Source of the DNA: Nereocystis luetkeana
Lineage: Eukaryota > Sar > Phaeophyceae > Laminariales > Laminariaceae
Direction: 5' to 3'
Length of the DNA stretch: 64,000 bases
Assembly (NCBI GenBank): GCA_031213475.1
Contig: JARUPZ010000007.1
Coordinates: forward strand, 10,067,458 to 10,131,457
The translations under genes were made by a program, and so were the position numbers. Of the stretch, positions 21,000 through 33,200 are shown piece by piece (within the stretch, counting starts at the first letter, position 1; each line of letters starts with the position of its first letter). The notes under the pieces were generated by a model that was given only the letters and a program-made list of their open reading frames with translations, was not told the DNA's origin and ran no database searches.

Positions 21000-22770
21000 C
21001 GAGGCGAGGGGGCATTGGGGAAGGGGGGGGGAGGGAGTTTAGAATGCCACTGAGTGCATACCTGGTACGAAGTATATAGTGCGTGGGAGAGTCGTATGCA
21101 CCGGTATGCCGACAACGTTAGTGGGCATGTTCTACAGCAGCATGGCAGCAAAGTTGCGCTGTACGTACATCGAGGCCGAATGCCGCGAAGGGTCACGATA
21201 CGTGCCAGGTGCGTATATATACCAGGTATACAGCAACGATCGACACTCAACACTTCACGCAGCACTACTACTGCTGTACGTACATATAATAAAACATGAA
21301 TAAGTTACGAGTATATACAAATATCGTGCATAAAAAATAGCCACAAGTTAGATAGATACTGGCAAGCAAAAGGCAGAATGCAGCAGTATGATTGCACACC
21401 CTCTCATCCTCTCGATTGAATGTTCACGCTGCTCTTCTCGGCAGCAGGGAGGGAGTACAACCGACAGCCGACAGTCCTATAGGCCTTAAAATGTACCAGG
21501 TGTGTTGACAAGGTCTCGACGCACATCATCCCAAAGCCACCCTTGTCGTTTCTGGTTAGGTGTGTGTCCCGTGTTGTGGCGAAAACCAGCTCGGGAAAAA
21601 TCGTCCCAGGGGGTGTGTTATGATATCACCCGGGTGATAAGGTACATACTATTCTACTGTGCGTTATATTATCACCTGTGTGATACGGCACAAACTGTAC
21701 AAGCAACACTTCTATTATCAATAGTACTCGTACTTGGTCTAAGAAGTACTATATTTATCCGCCTGCCATTTGGTACCAGGTAATTAATGTACGCCCCCCA
21801 GTGTATTATGAAACCAGGTACCTGGTGTATACCTTTCGAACTACCTGTACTGGTAAATAAATGCTAATATTTAATATCAGGTACCCTGGTAGTGCTTATC
21901 GTACGCAGTGACTGAAAAAATAACAAGAGATTCGTAATTTGAGGTCTTGATGACCAAGATCTCTCAGGTATACTTCTCGAGCAGCTGTAATAGCAGCAAC
22001 AATGCTGTGAGAAATTTCCGAAGGCCTTGGAAAACAATCAAATAACCGAGTGTTTGCTCAAGTGGTGGGCAAGGCGAAGGGTCGGCCATTACTTAGGCTC
22101 ATTCTTGTCGGAGAGCGTTTTTTCCAAAATTTCCAAAGTTTGGAAATAATTGGAGATATGTATCGATATACGGAGGCGTTCTGTCACTATTCGTGAAATT
22201 CTCCAGAAGCAAAAATATCAAGTTCGTTAACATTCCAATATTTGGAAAAAGAACAGGAAAATATGGAAGATTGAAAAATTGCGCAAAAAAAAATCGAAAA
22301 TTTGGAAAAAAAGCTCTCCGATAAGAATGACCCTTACAGCAGTACATCAACATCAACAGCATGATATTATTTAATATTAATAGCAGCAGTACGAGTACAA
22401 CGCCGGAAAAGAGCATTATTAGCGGTATCTCTGAGAGTGCCGGTTGACTATAAAGCGGTACGCCGTACTTGTATTGTTTGTTGGGTGGCGCATACCGGCA
22501 CTATCAAGGGGCCTGTATACCAGGATATGCATACATCCCTTGTGTGGAATGTGGCAAGGGACGTGAAGCCCTCGCTGAAACGCGCTCGTTGGGGGTGTAC
22601 ACGATGCGCCACCGATGCATCGCTCTCAGCCCAGACGGACCAACGGATAAAACGATCCAAGTACCACATTGCATATACACCGATTTTGCATGTTGCACAT
22701 GGCATATAAATTACACTCATGCCGCGCGATCTTCAGTTCGGCGGCTCTGGATTCCCAAGTCGGGGCGGCC
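21000..22770. other. No gene recognised upstream of the p10 exons
   Basis: This stretch should hold the promoter and any first exon of the metacaspase. It shows many 'taccaggta' and 'tactgctgta' words and A-rich sequence (22110-22320), but no recognisable coding exon and no p20-like motif. Confidence 0.5.
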
Positions 22771-22863
22771 CTTTTAGAAAAAAACGCAGTCCCGTTTTCG
22801 GGACAAACTACTTGAAATTTGACTGGTTTGTCCCCAAAACGGGACTGCGGTTCTAAAGGAGTT
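22771..22863. mobile_element. Foldback-B element
   Basis: CCTTTTAGAA, a short A run, then CGCAGTCCCGTTTTCGGGAC with the inverted arm 'ccccaaaacgggactgcggt' and 'tctaaagg'. Confidence 0.75.
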
Positions 22864-22974
22864 AAAATGGGCACACATTTCCAGCTTTCAAGGAAAATGT
22901 GAACGCGAAACTAACTTCTGCCGCCGTTCGTTGTGGAATGTTGATGTTGCCCCTAATGATATGCCTCTTGCAAT

Positions 22975-23290
22975 TCATTGATGCACGCGCATACTGTACT
23001 TTTTACACATCACACACAGCAGCCAGAAAGTACTCGTGTAAGACTCCCATGAAATGCGTAAGAGTAAAGATGTAGAGAGTAGCGAGTACCATGTACATTG
23101 CCCACTGCTGTGCTTACTGCACCCGTGGCAACGTAGTACCTCTCTGGCGTAGCTTTGTGACCACAGAACTTGTATCTCTTCTAGGATTGAAGAATCGGCG
23201 CGGACACTGGTTGTGCTGGATGTCGACGGGTAGAAAGAACGGTTTAATGTGAAGAACACACACACATACTTAGGTCCACCAGGCATCTGG
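22975..23290 (-). repeat. Dispersed repeat H, minus-strand copy
   Basis: Reading the minus strand it matches 58985-59200 on the plus strand: 'ttctttctacccgtcgacat', 'ccagcacaaccagtgtccg', 'aatcctagaagagatacaag' and 'ttctgtggtcacaaagcta'. No gene function recognised. Confidence 0.6.
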
Positions 23291-23514
23291 TAATACTGTT
23301 GATTGGTACAATATACAAGAAAAAAACAAAAACTTGAGGGGTGAGAACGTCGAAACTCATGTTGCCAAGCGGCTTATATGTATGTGCATGATACTTCGAT
23401 CGTGCGCACTACGGGTACGTAGGAATGGTCTGTGTAAAAGAAGGATGGAAAGTCATATTAATAGTATGAAATTATTTTGTCGGATCATGTGCGTCATACA
23501 GCAGTACGCACGTA

Positions 23515-23731
23515 GTGGTCCCTCCGTAGTGCCGGTATGTACAGTATACAGTATGCTCCAACTAACAATACCGGCACTATATCATATTATAGCGCCAACC
23601 GGCACTAATTACTCCGCACAGACTACCACACTGATTGGTTGATCCCATCTTTAGTGCCAGTCGATTCCACAGGCACTATATATAGCGGGTAATCTGCACT
23701 ACACCACCGGCACTATAAGAGGGACTGACCA
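23515..23731. mobile_element. MITE-C copy 2
   Basis: Same element as 15610-15833, with ends TGGTCCCTCCGTAGTGCCGG and 'aagagggactgacc'. Few internal differences are visible, so it spread fairly recently. Confidence 0.8.
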
Positions 23732-24080
23732 GTACTGTTGTACATGCCATCGCGACAACGAGTGGCAAGCAGGACAAGGAGTATGATATTCCCAACAAAA
23801 AAACGCCTGCTATTAATACGATCAAGGCTGAATGGAACCTAAACCCTGCACACATCAGACAGATCACGAGCAAGAACGACGCAGATTTGATTCGATTGCC
23901 TCCCCCTTCCAGCCGTGTGGGGCCTCAGAAAGAGACGGGCTGGAATCGAACGGAGCACCGGGCAAGGAGGCGGCCGATGCCGCGAGAAGCTTAATGAAAA
24001 CCCTTCTTCGTTTTCGGAGAGACCGAAGAAAGTATCCTGGATCATCCATAGAGCGCAACTCGAAAAAACTACGAGAACAT

Positions 24081-24450
24081 TAACCCTTCCAGGACTGCAG
24101 CCCCGTTTTGGGGACAATTGGGGACAAATTACTCGGAATTTGAGTCGTTTGTCCCCAAAAAGGGAGTGTGCAGTTTTTACCCTAAAAACGGGTTATAACC
24201 CTTTTAGGACTGCAGTCCCCCCGTTTTGGGGGCAAACTACTTAGAAATTGAGTGGTTTGTTCCCTAAACGGGACTGCAGTCCTATAAGGGTCGATAGTTA
24301 TCATAACCAACCATGGCGTGTATATATATAGGGGAAAGGGGATGCCTGTTTTATCCCTTTTATATAGGACTGCAGTTCCGTTTTGGGGACAAACTACTTA
24401 GAAATTGAGGGGCTTGTCCCCAGAACGGGACTGCAGTTCTGAAAGGGTTC
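24081..24450. mobile_element. Cluster of three foldback-B elements
   Basis: Three hairpins in a row, about 24081-24186, 24197-24292 and 24354-24450, each with AGGACTGCAG-type arms. The arms differ, so this is not a simple recent tandem duplication. Confidence 0.75.
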
Positions 24451-25765
24451 GTAAGAGCGCTGAGTACGCACAGGGGTGTGTGCGATCGTTTTTCAGCGCT
24501 TAGTTTTTTCAGAACAACCACGACGTTTTCCAAAGATCTGGTCCAGAGGCTCCTCCGAAAGCCTTCAACTTTTAGGCCATCTCTCACTACGCCAACCTGA
24601 TCTTGATAAAGTATCAGGAAAAGGAGGTTTCAGCACCTTCGCAGCCGTGTTTTACCCTGGAAACGGGAGAATCCGTCCCTCACTTTTTTACATCACACCA
24701 GCTGTTTTTTGAGAGGTATCCAACGCCGTTTGCCGTTTCTCCAGGATAGCAGTTTGAGAAATTGTCGATACATAATACCCCAATCAGTTTCGGGCGCGAT
24801 ATATTAAAAAAGGCCAATTTTTCGGGTAACACGTGGATAAATAAATATCTAAAAACCTCTTGCTGATTAGTTTCTATCCGAAAGTGACGACATCGTGAAA
24901 AAAACGAACGGCTCCCCTAGGGAAAAGAACAACAGGTCGAGATACCTCTCCCCAAAGAGCCGTAAAAATATTCAGCCCGATTCGGTCGGACTCTGCGCGT
25001 TCAAATCACAACACGTGAAGAAAGCACGTACCAGGTAAAACAACACAAGTTCGGATTTTTTCGGTTTTCAAAATCTTCCCGGAATAAATGGTCTTAAGCA
25101 CCCTTGCCGCTGTCGCAAAAACGAGCGCTGAAAAATGATCGCACTCCTGTGCGACACTCCACGTTTCTAACCTATTTGCGGTATACCTTTATGTCTTACA
25201 CACTATACCACGCATGCCGGTGGAGGCATCACTCAATCGGCTCACTGCTGTTGCTGCTACTCCATATTCAAAATAAACGTAGACCAGGTACATGATACGG
25301 TATGATATCGAAGTATCACACACAGGTTGCGAGATAAGTTTTCGAGATTTTTTTTCGGTCTCACACCTGATGCTTTTTGTTTTGTTTTTGCTTCAAGCAT
25401 TGCAAGCGAATAAATATACTGCGCTTGCTTGGTGCGACGCTGCGGTTGCGGCAGCGATCACCTACCGTATTTATGGTTAGGCGGGAACAAAAAACCCCAG
25501 CACTATCATACGTAGTACATGTTCATGAGAATGGCCGGAGACCTAAAAAGGGAAGGGTTTCGAGCCACCGAGCGGTCTACCACGGAACACACCCCGTTGG
25601 TGTCTGGAGTTGAGACCGTGCTGTGGACCACTGCCCAGGTGGGCAGGCGGTATCGGGGGGTGATTTCTCGAGTAGCCGAACGGTTTATGGTCAGGTGGCA
25701 CAGCGAGGAGGCAAAGGAGAGCAGGCGGCGCCCGGAATCCGCCAAGGTTGGCTTGCAAGTCAAAG
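24451..25765. other. No gene recognised
   Basis: Moderate composition, no large repeat and no convincing open frame. The long frames near 25506-26087 run over a poly-C-tailed repeat and are not accepted as genes. Confidence 0.4.
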
Positions 25766-26020
25766 GGGGGGAGGGGGTGTACTCGCTACCATGCATAGTC
25801 GTAGTCGTATGAACATAGACCCTCGCAGCCCTAGACCCTCGCAACCCTACAATGCCGGGACGGAGCACGCCAGGTCCTCCCCCAGCAGGCAAGGAGACAT
25901 TGCGTGCACCAAGCGCGGAGCGCCGTGAGGTGTTGGGAGAGCAGCATGAAATTTGAGGTGCATCCTGCTGCGGACCGCTTGTGAGGCGGACTTGCATATG
26001 GATGGCAGCTTCAATGAGTG
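25766..26020 (-). repeat. Poly-C-tailed dispersed repeat, minus-strand copy
   Basis: On the minus strand it starts 'ctcattgaagctgccatcca', passes 'gcgcttggtgcacgcaatgt' and 'ggtcatacgactacgactat' is matched in part, and ends 'gagtacacc' then C-rich sequence. There is a short internal duplication of 'accctcgca.cccta' at 25817-25850. Confidence 0.7.
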
Positions 26021-26203
26021 GGGGGGGGGAACAGTAGGGAAACCGCGGTACGAGCAAGCAGGAAGGAGACGGCAGACGAGGTATCAAGGTACCAAGTCAA
26101 CCACGAGGTATGTGGTAGTTTGAATCTGTCTACGCTATAGATGTGCTCTCACTCCAAACTGTTGCGGTTCCTTCGGATCCGATGTTTTTTTATGCAACCG
26201 GCG

Positions 26204-26515
26204 TCCCCGGTGGCTTAGTGGATGGCCCACGTGCCTACCGAGATCAATTTCGTGGGTTCGAGTATCACCGAGTGCATACTCGTAGGGGTTTTTTTTCTGT
26301 TTTTTTACATTGATCAGCGGAAAGCGCGAGAGCGTGAGTTAGCAACAATCGACGGAAATCGACCAGCAGTGGGAATGCTGAACCCTATGCGCGATAAAAT
26401 TCGAAGGCCCGTACCGAGGGGGAGAAGGGATGACACCTGTGACCACGGCCTGTCCAGAAGACCGCCGACGGTAAAAACCTCCCACGAGTTACCCAAAGTG
26501 AAAGTTATGACAAAA
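26204..26515 (+). mobile_element. SINE-2, tRNA-derived
   Basis: tRNA-like head with A box ('tggcttagtggatgg') and B box ('gtgggttcgagtatc'), a short T run, then a body 'gcgagagcgtgagttagc', 'gcagtgggaatgctgaaccc', 'gtgaccacggcctgtccaga' and an A-rich end. The second copy at 43668-43987 confirms the ends. Confidence 0.8.
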
Positions 26516-29500
26516 AAAAAAGAAGCAGTACAGTAGGCGTAACGGTACTTCGGCTGCGGTCCTGTTGCTTGTGGTGTTTTTCTTCAGCGTGTTTTTTGTA
26601 CTAATATACCTGGTATGATTTCTGTCTGTCTCATCCCATCCTTTCTGTCGTCGCGCTGTGTACGAAAGGAGCAAAGCATCGTGGAGACGGGGGTGGGTTT
26701 CTCGTTCCTCTTCTTCTCGGTTGGATTTTTTTCTCCCTCGACGTTTTTTTATGCTTCGTGCAGCGACTCCCTCGCTCCGTGTCGTTTCCGTTTGCCTTCG
26801 TATGACCCCTCTCTTCCTCTTGTCGCGGAGGTTAAGGGATAAAGAGCGATTTGTATGACCGGTTGGCCCTTACGCGTTGTTGACCTCACCAAATCGGATC
26901 CAATTAAGTTCGGCCCAAGATAATCAAATCGATTTGATTCAAAAGTGCTGCCCGTGCGTTTCTGTTCTATTCGGTTTGTTTTGGTTTTTGTCTCTCGTTG
27001 TTATTTTGGTTTTACCCCTCTCCGTGTTATCTTTCGGATACCTCCCATTCCTCCTTACGTTGACTATATCCATTTCGGCCCCATGATCGGAGTGTCTTTT
27101 TTTCATTTTTCGTTTTTTATTTTGTTTTGTTTTGTTTTGTTTTGTTTCGTTTCTTCTCCTTTCTCTTCTGCAACTTGCAAAATTGTCTGGTTTGCTGGCT
27201 TGTGCACAGCAGTATGGCACGCTTCTCGTGCCCAAATACGTTGGCATTTTATCGCATTGCTTAATCTTATTACCACATTTGCCGTGTACGAGGCTGGATT
27301 TCGTGTTCGAGAATGGGTTCGTGCGTCAACACTAACTTCGGTACAACAGCAGAAAAACGAATCCCGAACTTAATATTTCCCTGCGATTCTCAACCTGCCT
27401 GTCTTACTATTAAATACACGTTTTTTTTTTTTTCAAGTGTCCTGCATCCTGCACCCGGTTGAGCTTGCGAGGTACCGGGTGTTTCTCTCTCTACGATGAA
27501 GGCTCAGCACAGAAACTTTAAAATTATGAATGTATAGGATGCCGACGGGCGAACAGAAACACACATGGCCTACGTACGGTACGGGTCGGAATCATGACTA
27601 AGCCGGGGCCAAAAAGACAAAAAAAAAAAAACATCTCCGGAATCGCGCATGCCCCCTCATCATCCTAAAATCTAAATTCACACGAAGCGGCAGCCACGCG
27701 TTATCGTAACGGGGGGGGTAAGTTATGGAATACGTGCCGCGCGTTGTCCTTGCCCTCTCCGGAAGCGAGCATGCCTCTCCAACTCCCCACCCACGCACAT
27801 CTCCCAGAAAAAATCAAGGAACAAGGCGTGGGTGATGCGTACAAGATCCAATCGCAAGCAAAAGTGCAATAAGGCGCGAGTACTCGTGGCAGGTCAGAAG
27901 TCACGCACGAGCATGGCGCAAGACAACCTACAAGCTAATGCTGCTGTTTCCTTTGACAGCTTTACACCCCCCGTACGACGCCATGATGTATATATACCAG
28001 GTACATAGCAACTGGTGCATATATACTTAGTCTCGTGAAAATCATGTTCCAAGGAGGCAAGCGAAGCGGTCGCGGGTCGTACGTACTATTCTTTACAGTT
28101 TAATACAAGTGTATGATCGGTCCTCGTACGAGTACATCGCAAATGCACGAAAGTACGTATTACCCTCGTACGAGTACATCGCAAATGCACGAAAGTACGT
28201 ATTACAGATATTCATACCATACGAGTATTAAATGGTGGGAATACAAGTACTACTGTGTGTATAACCATGGTCGGTCACAGCGAAACTTCCGATCGAAAAA
28301 AAAACATGCGACAACGAAGTAGACACATTTTACAATCAACAAAACGGACCCGCTCGATCACTCCGATTTCTGAAAACAGCGTACCAGGTACCTGGTACGT
28401 GGTACCTGGTTTTCGAGTGCAAATGGGGAAATGGGACATGACGACATGACGTATCGACATGCACGAGATTCGAGCGACCCGGAGCGCCTCTACGCTCTAC
28501 TCGAATAAAGATCGTCGCCAAAACTCAACAGACAAACAGCAATATCAAGTAAAATCATACCGTACCAGGTAGTGAACACTGGGACGAAATCGAAACGATG
28601 CGACAGGAATATTGAAGGAAGCGGCGGACATCCGAAAGAAAAAAAAAGACTGAAGAAACAAGGCCAAAGCTGGACCAGGTCACGTGCCACAGGTCACGGA
28701 TAAATCCGGTCTGATGGTCCGCCCCCAAGCTCTGTTGCGCACCAGTACGATACGTAGAGGAGTACCTGGTATGCAAATCAGAAATATGCGATGACACATG
28801 ACAGGGGAGTGTCTCGACTGGAGCCTGGAACTGGGGCAAAGGGTAATTTGGTACCTTGTGCTTTTCGATGGGGCCGAAAAAAGTCAAGTCTCAGTGGGGC
28901 GTGCACGCGCCACCCGTCACTCATCACAAGAGTGATACAATATGCGCGTCGACGAAGAGAGGAGAGACGTTCCATGACAGCGCGTGCGGATTCGACAAAA
29001 GAGAAAAACACGGCCCTCGGGCCTCTCGCCCCCAGGCCAGCTTCAACCACGATTGACCTCGTACGAGAATAAATATGAAGTCGACGGAACACAATGAAAA
29101 GTTTGGGAACACGTTGCTGGGGAACCAGCTGGGAAGAGGGGTGGGTATCTATGAGAGTGCAGACGGCAGACAGCGATGCCATGCAAGCGCGTCCATAATC
29201 ACAGCCGTCACACATCTCGTGTATGTAAACTGCTTGCTCTGCTCGAGGCTCATGATACTCGTCACCTGTCATCATGGCCGCGGCCAACGGCCAGCGTCGA
29301 CGACGAGTGGACTTGTGCCCCAAAAACTGGACAAGCAAAAAAAAGACGCGCGAACAAGGCGGATGAACTTGATGTTCATTCCATGCCAGGGATTTGTCCC
29401 ATACGATAGCGTGGTAGTACCTCGCATGTAGGCTACAGCTTGTGAAGAACGCACCAGGGTCTATATAGCCCCGCAACTCGGCGCGCCTGGGTGTGGCTGC

Positions 29501-29860
29501 ACAGGCTGGGCAAATGGTGCACCGATCCGCCCACGGTCTGCGAACAGAAATAGTCCCTATATGTACGAAACAGAGTAGGACAGCTACGATAATTTTTGGG
29601 AAGTTCGAAGACAGAAAAGATTCGGCGTGCGGACCCTACTGCCGCCGCTGGTCTAGACACTGGACTAGACAGCGCATGACGCATGCGTGCGAGTTATACT
29701 CCTGGGAGGGACGAAGGGGTGGCTTAGGGTCGATCTTCATGTCAACCAGGCCTGTGAGCGCGCCAGGTCGCGAGCTTGTCTCTTTCGGAATTCAGTAATA
29801 TATGCAACATCGAGCATGGCTCAAGGCCAAATCCAATCGGAATCCTATTCGGTAGTTGTA
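26516..29860. other. No confident gene
   Basis: T-rich sequence at 26560-27450, then mixed sequence with 'accaggta' words (a dense palindromic cluster at 28381-28412). A 41 bp unit is repeated twice at 28120-28205. Long open frames on both strands at 28778-29476 show no family match. Confidence 0.4.
28120..28205 (+). repeat. Tandem duplication, 41 bp unit
   Basis: Two adjacent, nearly identical copies of 'cctcgtacgagtacatcgca' followed by 'aatgcacgaaagtacgtatta'. Confidence 0.85.
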
Positions 29861-29870
29861 CTCCTCTTAC

Positions 29871-29918
29871 CTCGACGGTGTCCCTGGCTTGGTCGCTCAT
29901 TTTGTTCACGAAGTCCAT
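29871..29918 (-). CDS. Possible short first exon, unknown gene
   Basis: ATG at 29918 opens 16 codons (MDFVNKMSDQARDTVE) that end exactly at a strong donor, GTAAGA. The amphipathic start looks like a real N terminus, but no following exon in phase 0 was recognised on the minus strand. Confidence 0.2.
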
Positions 29919-30291
29919 TGTAGTACCGGTAGTACTTTTCTTATTATACGGTAGAGGATGCACGAGGTGGTCAGGGATCGCAGGGCGTGTACCGGAGAGA
30001 TGCTGCTGCTGTGTGTCGTATGGACTGAGGGTCAGGTTGCAGGTTGCTGTGCAAAAAAAAGAAGCATACTTGTACTCAACCGGTACTATATTTTCTCCCG
30101 GTGTGATAAGGCCTCTTTATCAAATTGGCCAATCAAAATGCTTTAATGGAATTTTGGCCTCGAGGAACCCCGTCCTCCCAAAAAGGCCTTCGGAGGAGGG
30201 GGCTGCAGCACTTATCAGGGGACGAACAGGGGACGCGACGTCGTAAGCTAGAACGTTGGCGCCAGTTTGAATCCAAGCTCAACGCTGCAAT

Positions 30292-33200
30292 ATGAATCCT
30301 CCCGTGGGAACCGCGTTCATGTCTCCCGGCCCATCTATAGACCCCCGTCAGCTCGAGGAAGAGGCAGGGTTGGACGTAGGCACAGAACCTGGGGCAGGCC
30401 TCGGAGGCTACCCTGGCATGGACGGCGACATCAGGATCATCTCTCGCGAGATCTACCAAGGCAAGACGTTTGATGACTGGGACGACATGGAGGCAAACGT
30501 CCGGCGCCTAGCCCGCAAGGCGGGCTTCAAGGTGGTGAAGGTCAGCAAAAATGCAGATGATAGGCTACAGCAGCTGGTGGCAGTCGGTGTGTGTTGTCCC
30601 ATGCGCGTCGGCTCCCCTCCTGGACCCTGCCCCCCCCCCCCCCCCGCCGCCGTGTGCGCCTTGAGCAAAAAACAACTTTCTTCGTGCTTGCTCGCAATGG
30701 GTATACCAGGTATGTGACTTTGCTTTTTTTTTGCTTCGGATCCGCCAACTGCACAGCGCACGGCTTTCAGCGCGCCGCCCCGGCCATGTTGCTGTTTCGT
30801 CGCAGCGCCGGATATATGACTTTTTTATTCCGCCCACAATTGGAGATGAAAACGAAGAGCGTATTCGATCACGAGCTGCAGCAACGCAAGCAGTCCCAAT
30901 CTCACCATATCGGCGTTCGTTCGTGAAAACACACACGATATCATGCCTTTTCTGTCTGTTGACTACTTTATTACGTAGGCCTGCTCCTTGTACGACAAGT
31001 TTTGTAGAGGTATGTATACGTCCAAGCATTTCTCACAACGTATAATAATTATTTCATTGACCAGGGCATGATCTCCGTCGTACACTGTTGCTGCTGCTGG
31101 TCTGTGCTGCTGCTGTTGTGTGTACAACCTAGAGAGTACATGGCAAGTGACAGCGTTGCCTACGGGCACCTGCCGCTGATTGATGGATGCGGCGTTTAAC
31201 TGTACCGATATACAAAACAGAGTAGTCCAGCAGTATTTACAGTAGTGAGGACAACAGCAGAACTCGTCTCCTGCTATGCATACCACTCAGGGCGGGAATT
31301 TAGGCACCGTCCAGACATCAATATGAAGACCAAGCGGTCTTTGAATTTACGCCTACAGCAATAGTGGTACACACGGCTGCACCTACATACTGCTGTACTA
31401 CAGCAGTAAGTATGTACCAGGTATCAGGTACCCGGTATATCATGGTACAGCAGCAGTACGTAGCAGTGCGATACAGCAGTAGATGGAGTGCAAGAGAGCT
31501 GATTTTTTTCAAGTTTGCAATTTGCTTCGTATATACCAGTACCTGGTACGGCGGTGCTGATGTACCCTGGATTACAGTATCGGATATGACAGGAATGTAT
31601 ATAATCGCTGCTGCTCCGAGGGAACCCGCTCCGAGGGAAGCAATGACTACTGAACTGCTGTTGTGTCTGCCACAGGGGAGAAACTCTCGCCCTTATGACA
31701 TCAAAACCGCACCGTGCGGTAGGAAATCGGACAAGACAATCGGCCCAAACAGGAAACAGGGCAAGCCAAACCTGATAGCACACAAGTCGGGCAAACACAC
31801 AACGTTGTCTACGATTGCTCTCTCGGGTCTCGTTCTCGTCTTTTAAGCCGAAATATACCCACAGACACGTCTAATACAGCAGGGCACTGCTGTAGTGTAA
31901 TACAGCAGTAGACAGCACGTGCCTGCCGGTATAAATCAGCCTCATGGAAGAGGGGGGAGAAGGAGCGGGGTGCACGTACGTGCATATATGTACGAGCCTG
32001 CGAACTCGAAGTGCCGAAGTGCTAATTTGCATCACCCATGGCAATGTCAGTGCTTCTCTTTTGCTTGTGAGATCCCCTCTAAAGATGCGAGACTCTTACC
32101 CCACCATCCGCCATCTCCCGGCCTCTACTCTCTGATTTTCAGAGTTGCTTCGCACGAATCTGGACTTGTTCTTGAAAATAACATAAAATCAAACTCGTAC
32201 AACACCTACTGCTGGAACTCGTACGTATGATAGTGCTGCTGTTCGTAAATGTTACGGTACTTTTTTTGTACTTCACTGCTCAAGAAAGACGCTGTCCACT
32301 CCGACGGGTAATGTGCGAAACAGCGCACAAAATCAACAACAAAAGCCCCTCCTCCCACCCCGTTTTGAAATTGATTTCCATGCGTTTTTTTTATTCTTTA
32401 ATTTGTTCCCTCCCGTCCGCGTGCCCGCCCCACCCCACCCCGCCCGCCTGCCGACCGTTCGTGTTCGTCCGCAGGACTCTAAAGGGGAGAAGCGAGCGGA
32501 CGGGAGGCAGAAGCGCATCGTGTGGAAGTGCGACTGCGCCGGCATGAAGACGCCGCGCAAGGGACAGAAAGACCTGTCGCCGCCCGCCTCTAGAGAGCGA
32601 CCGTCGAAGCGCCAGGGGTGCCCGTTTCAGGTCCGTGTCGTCCGTGCTCTCAGGCGAAGGGAAAAACGACAACTCGTCGTGACTGTGCCTTTTCTGGCAC
32701 ACTGCTTGCTGCTTGTATTACGTAAACGCCTTGCGGTTTGTGTCCAAACATTAAAGAGGTTTGAGCGCACGTACATACGCGGTTCTTCTGCGGAGGGAGA
32801 AATGGACGAAAGTGGATGTCGACTACCGATTACGGCATCGGCCTCACGAGGCAGACAGGCCAGGTGTCTTGGTTTTGGGATGGTGACACATATGTTACAT
32901 GCTAACTGAGCTATACTATGATACTGTACACCCGTGCTGCACCGCGCTGGTTGAACTGCTACGCGCTCAATACTGCTGCAGGAGGTTGGAAAGTTGGTAA
33001 GATCGTACTTGTCAGCTTTTGGGTCGCGTGACCTGGACCCCGCGAGGGCTACGACAGGCATGCTACAATAGGAGTGCGCCTACTACAATATTTTCTGAGG
33101 CGCCACACTTGAAAGCTCAATATGACCCACAGCGGCTTCAATAAATGTGTACGCATAACCCGACGGGCAATCCCATGGCCTACAAGGTTTACGTCGAATA

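Noticed and set aside
20552..21265. 237-codon minus-strand frame
   Set aside because: It overlaps the metacaspase p10 leader exon in another frame and does not give the metacaspase motif at the splice junction.
25506..26087. 193-codon minus-strand frame
   Set aside because: Most of it covers a poly-C-tailed dispersed repeat that gives similar peptides (such as VYVHTTTTMH) at every copy.
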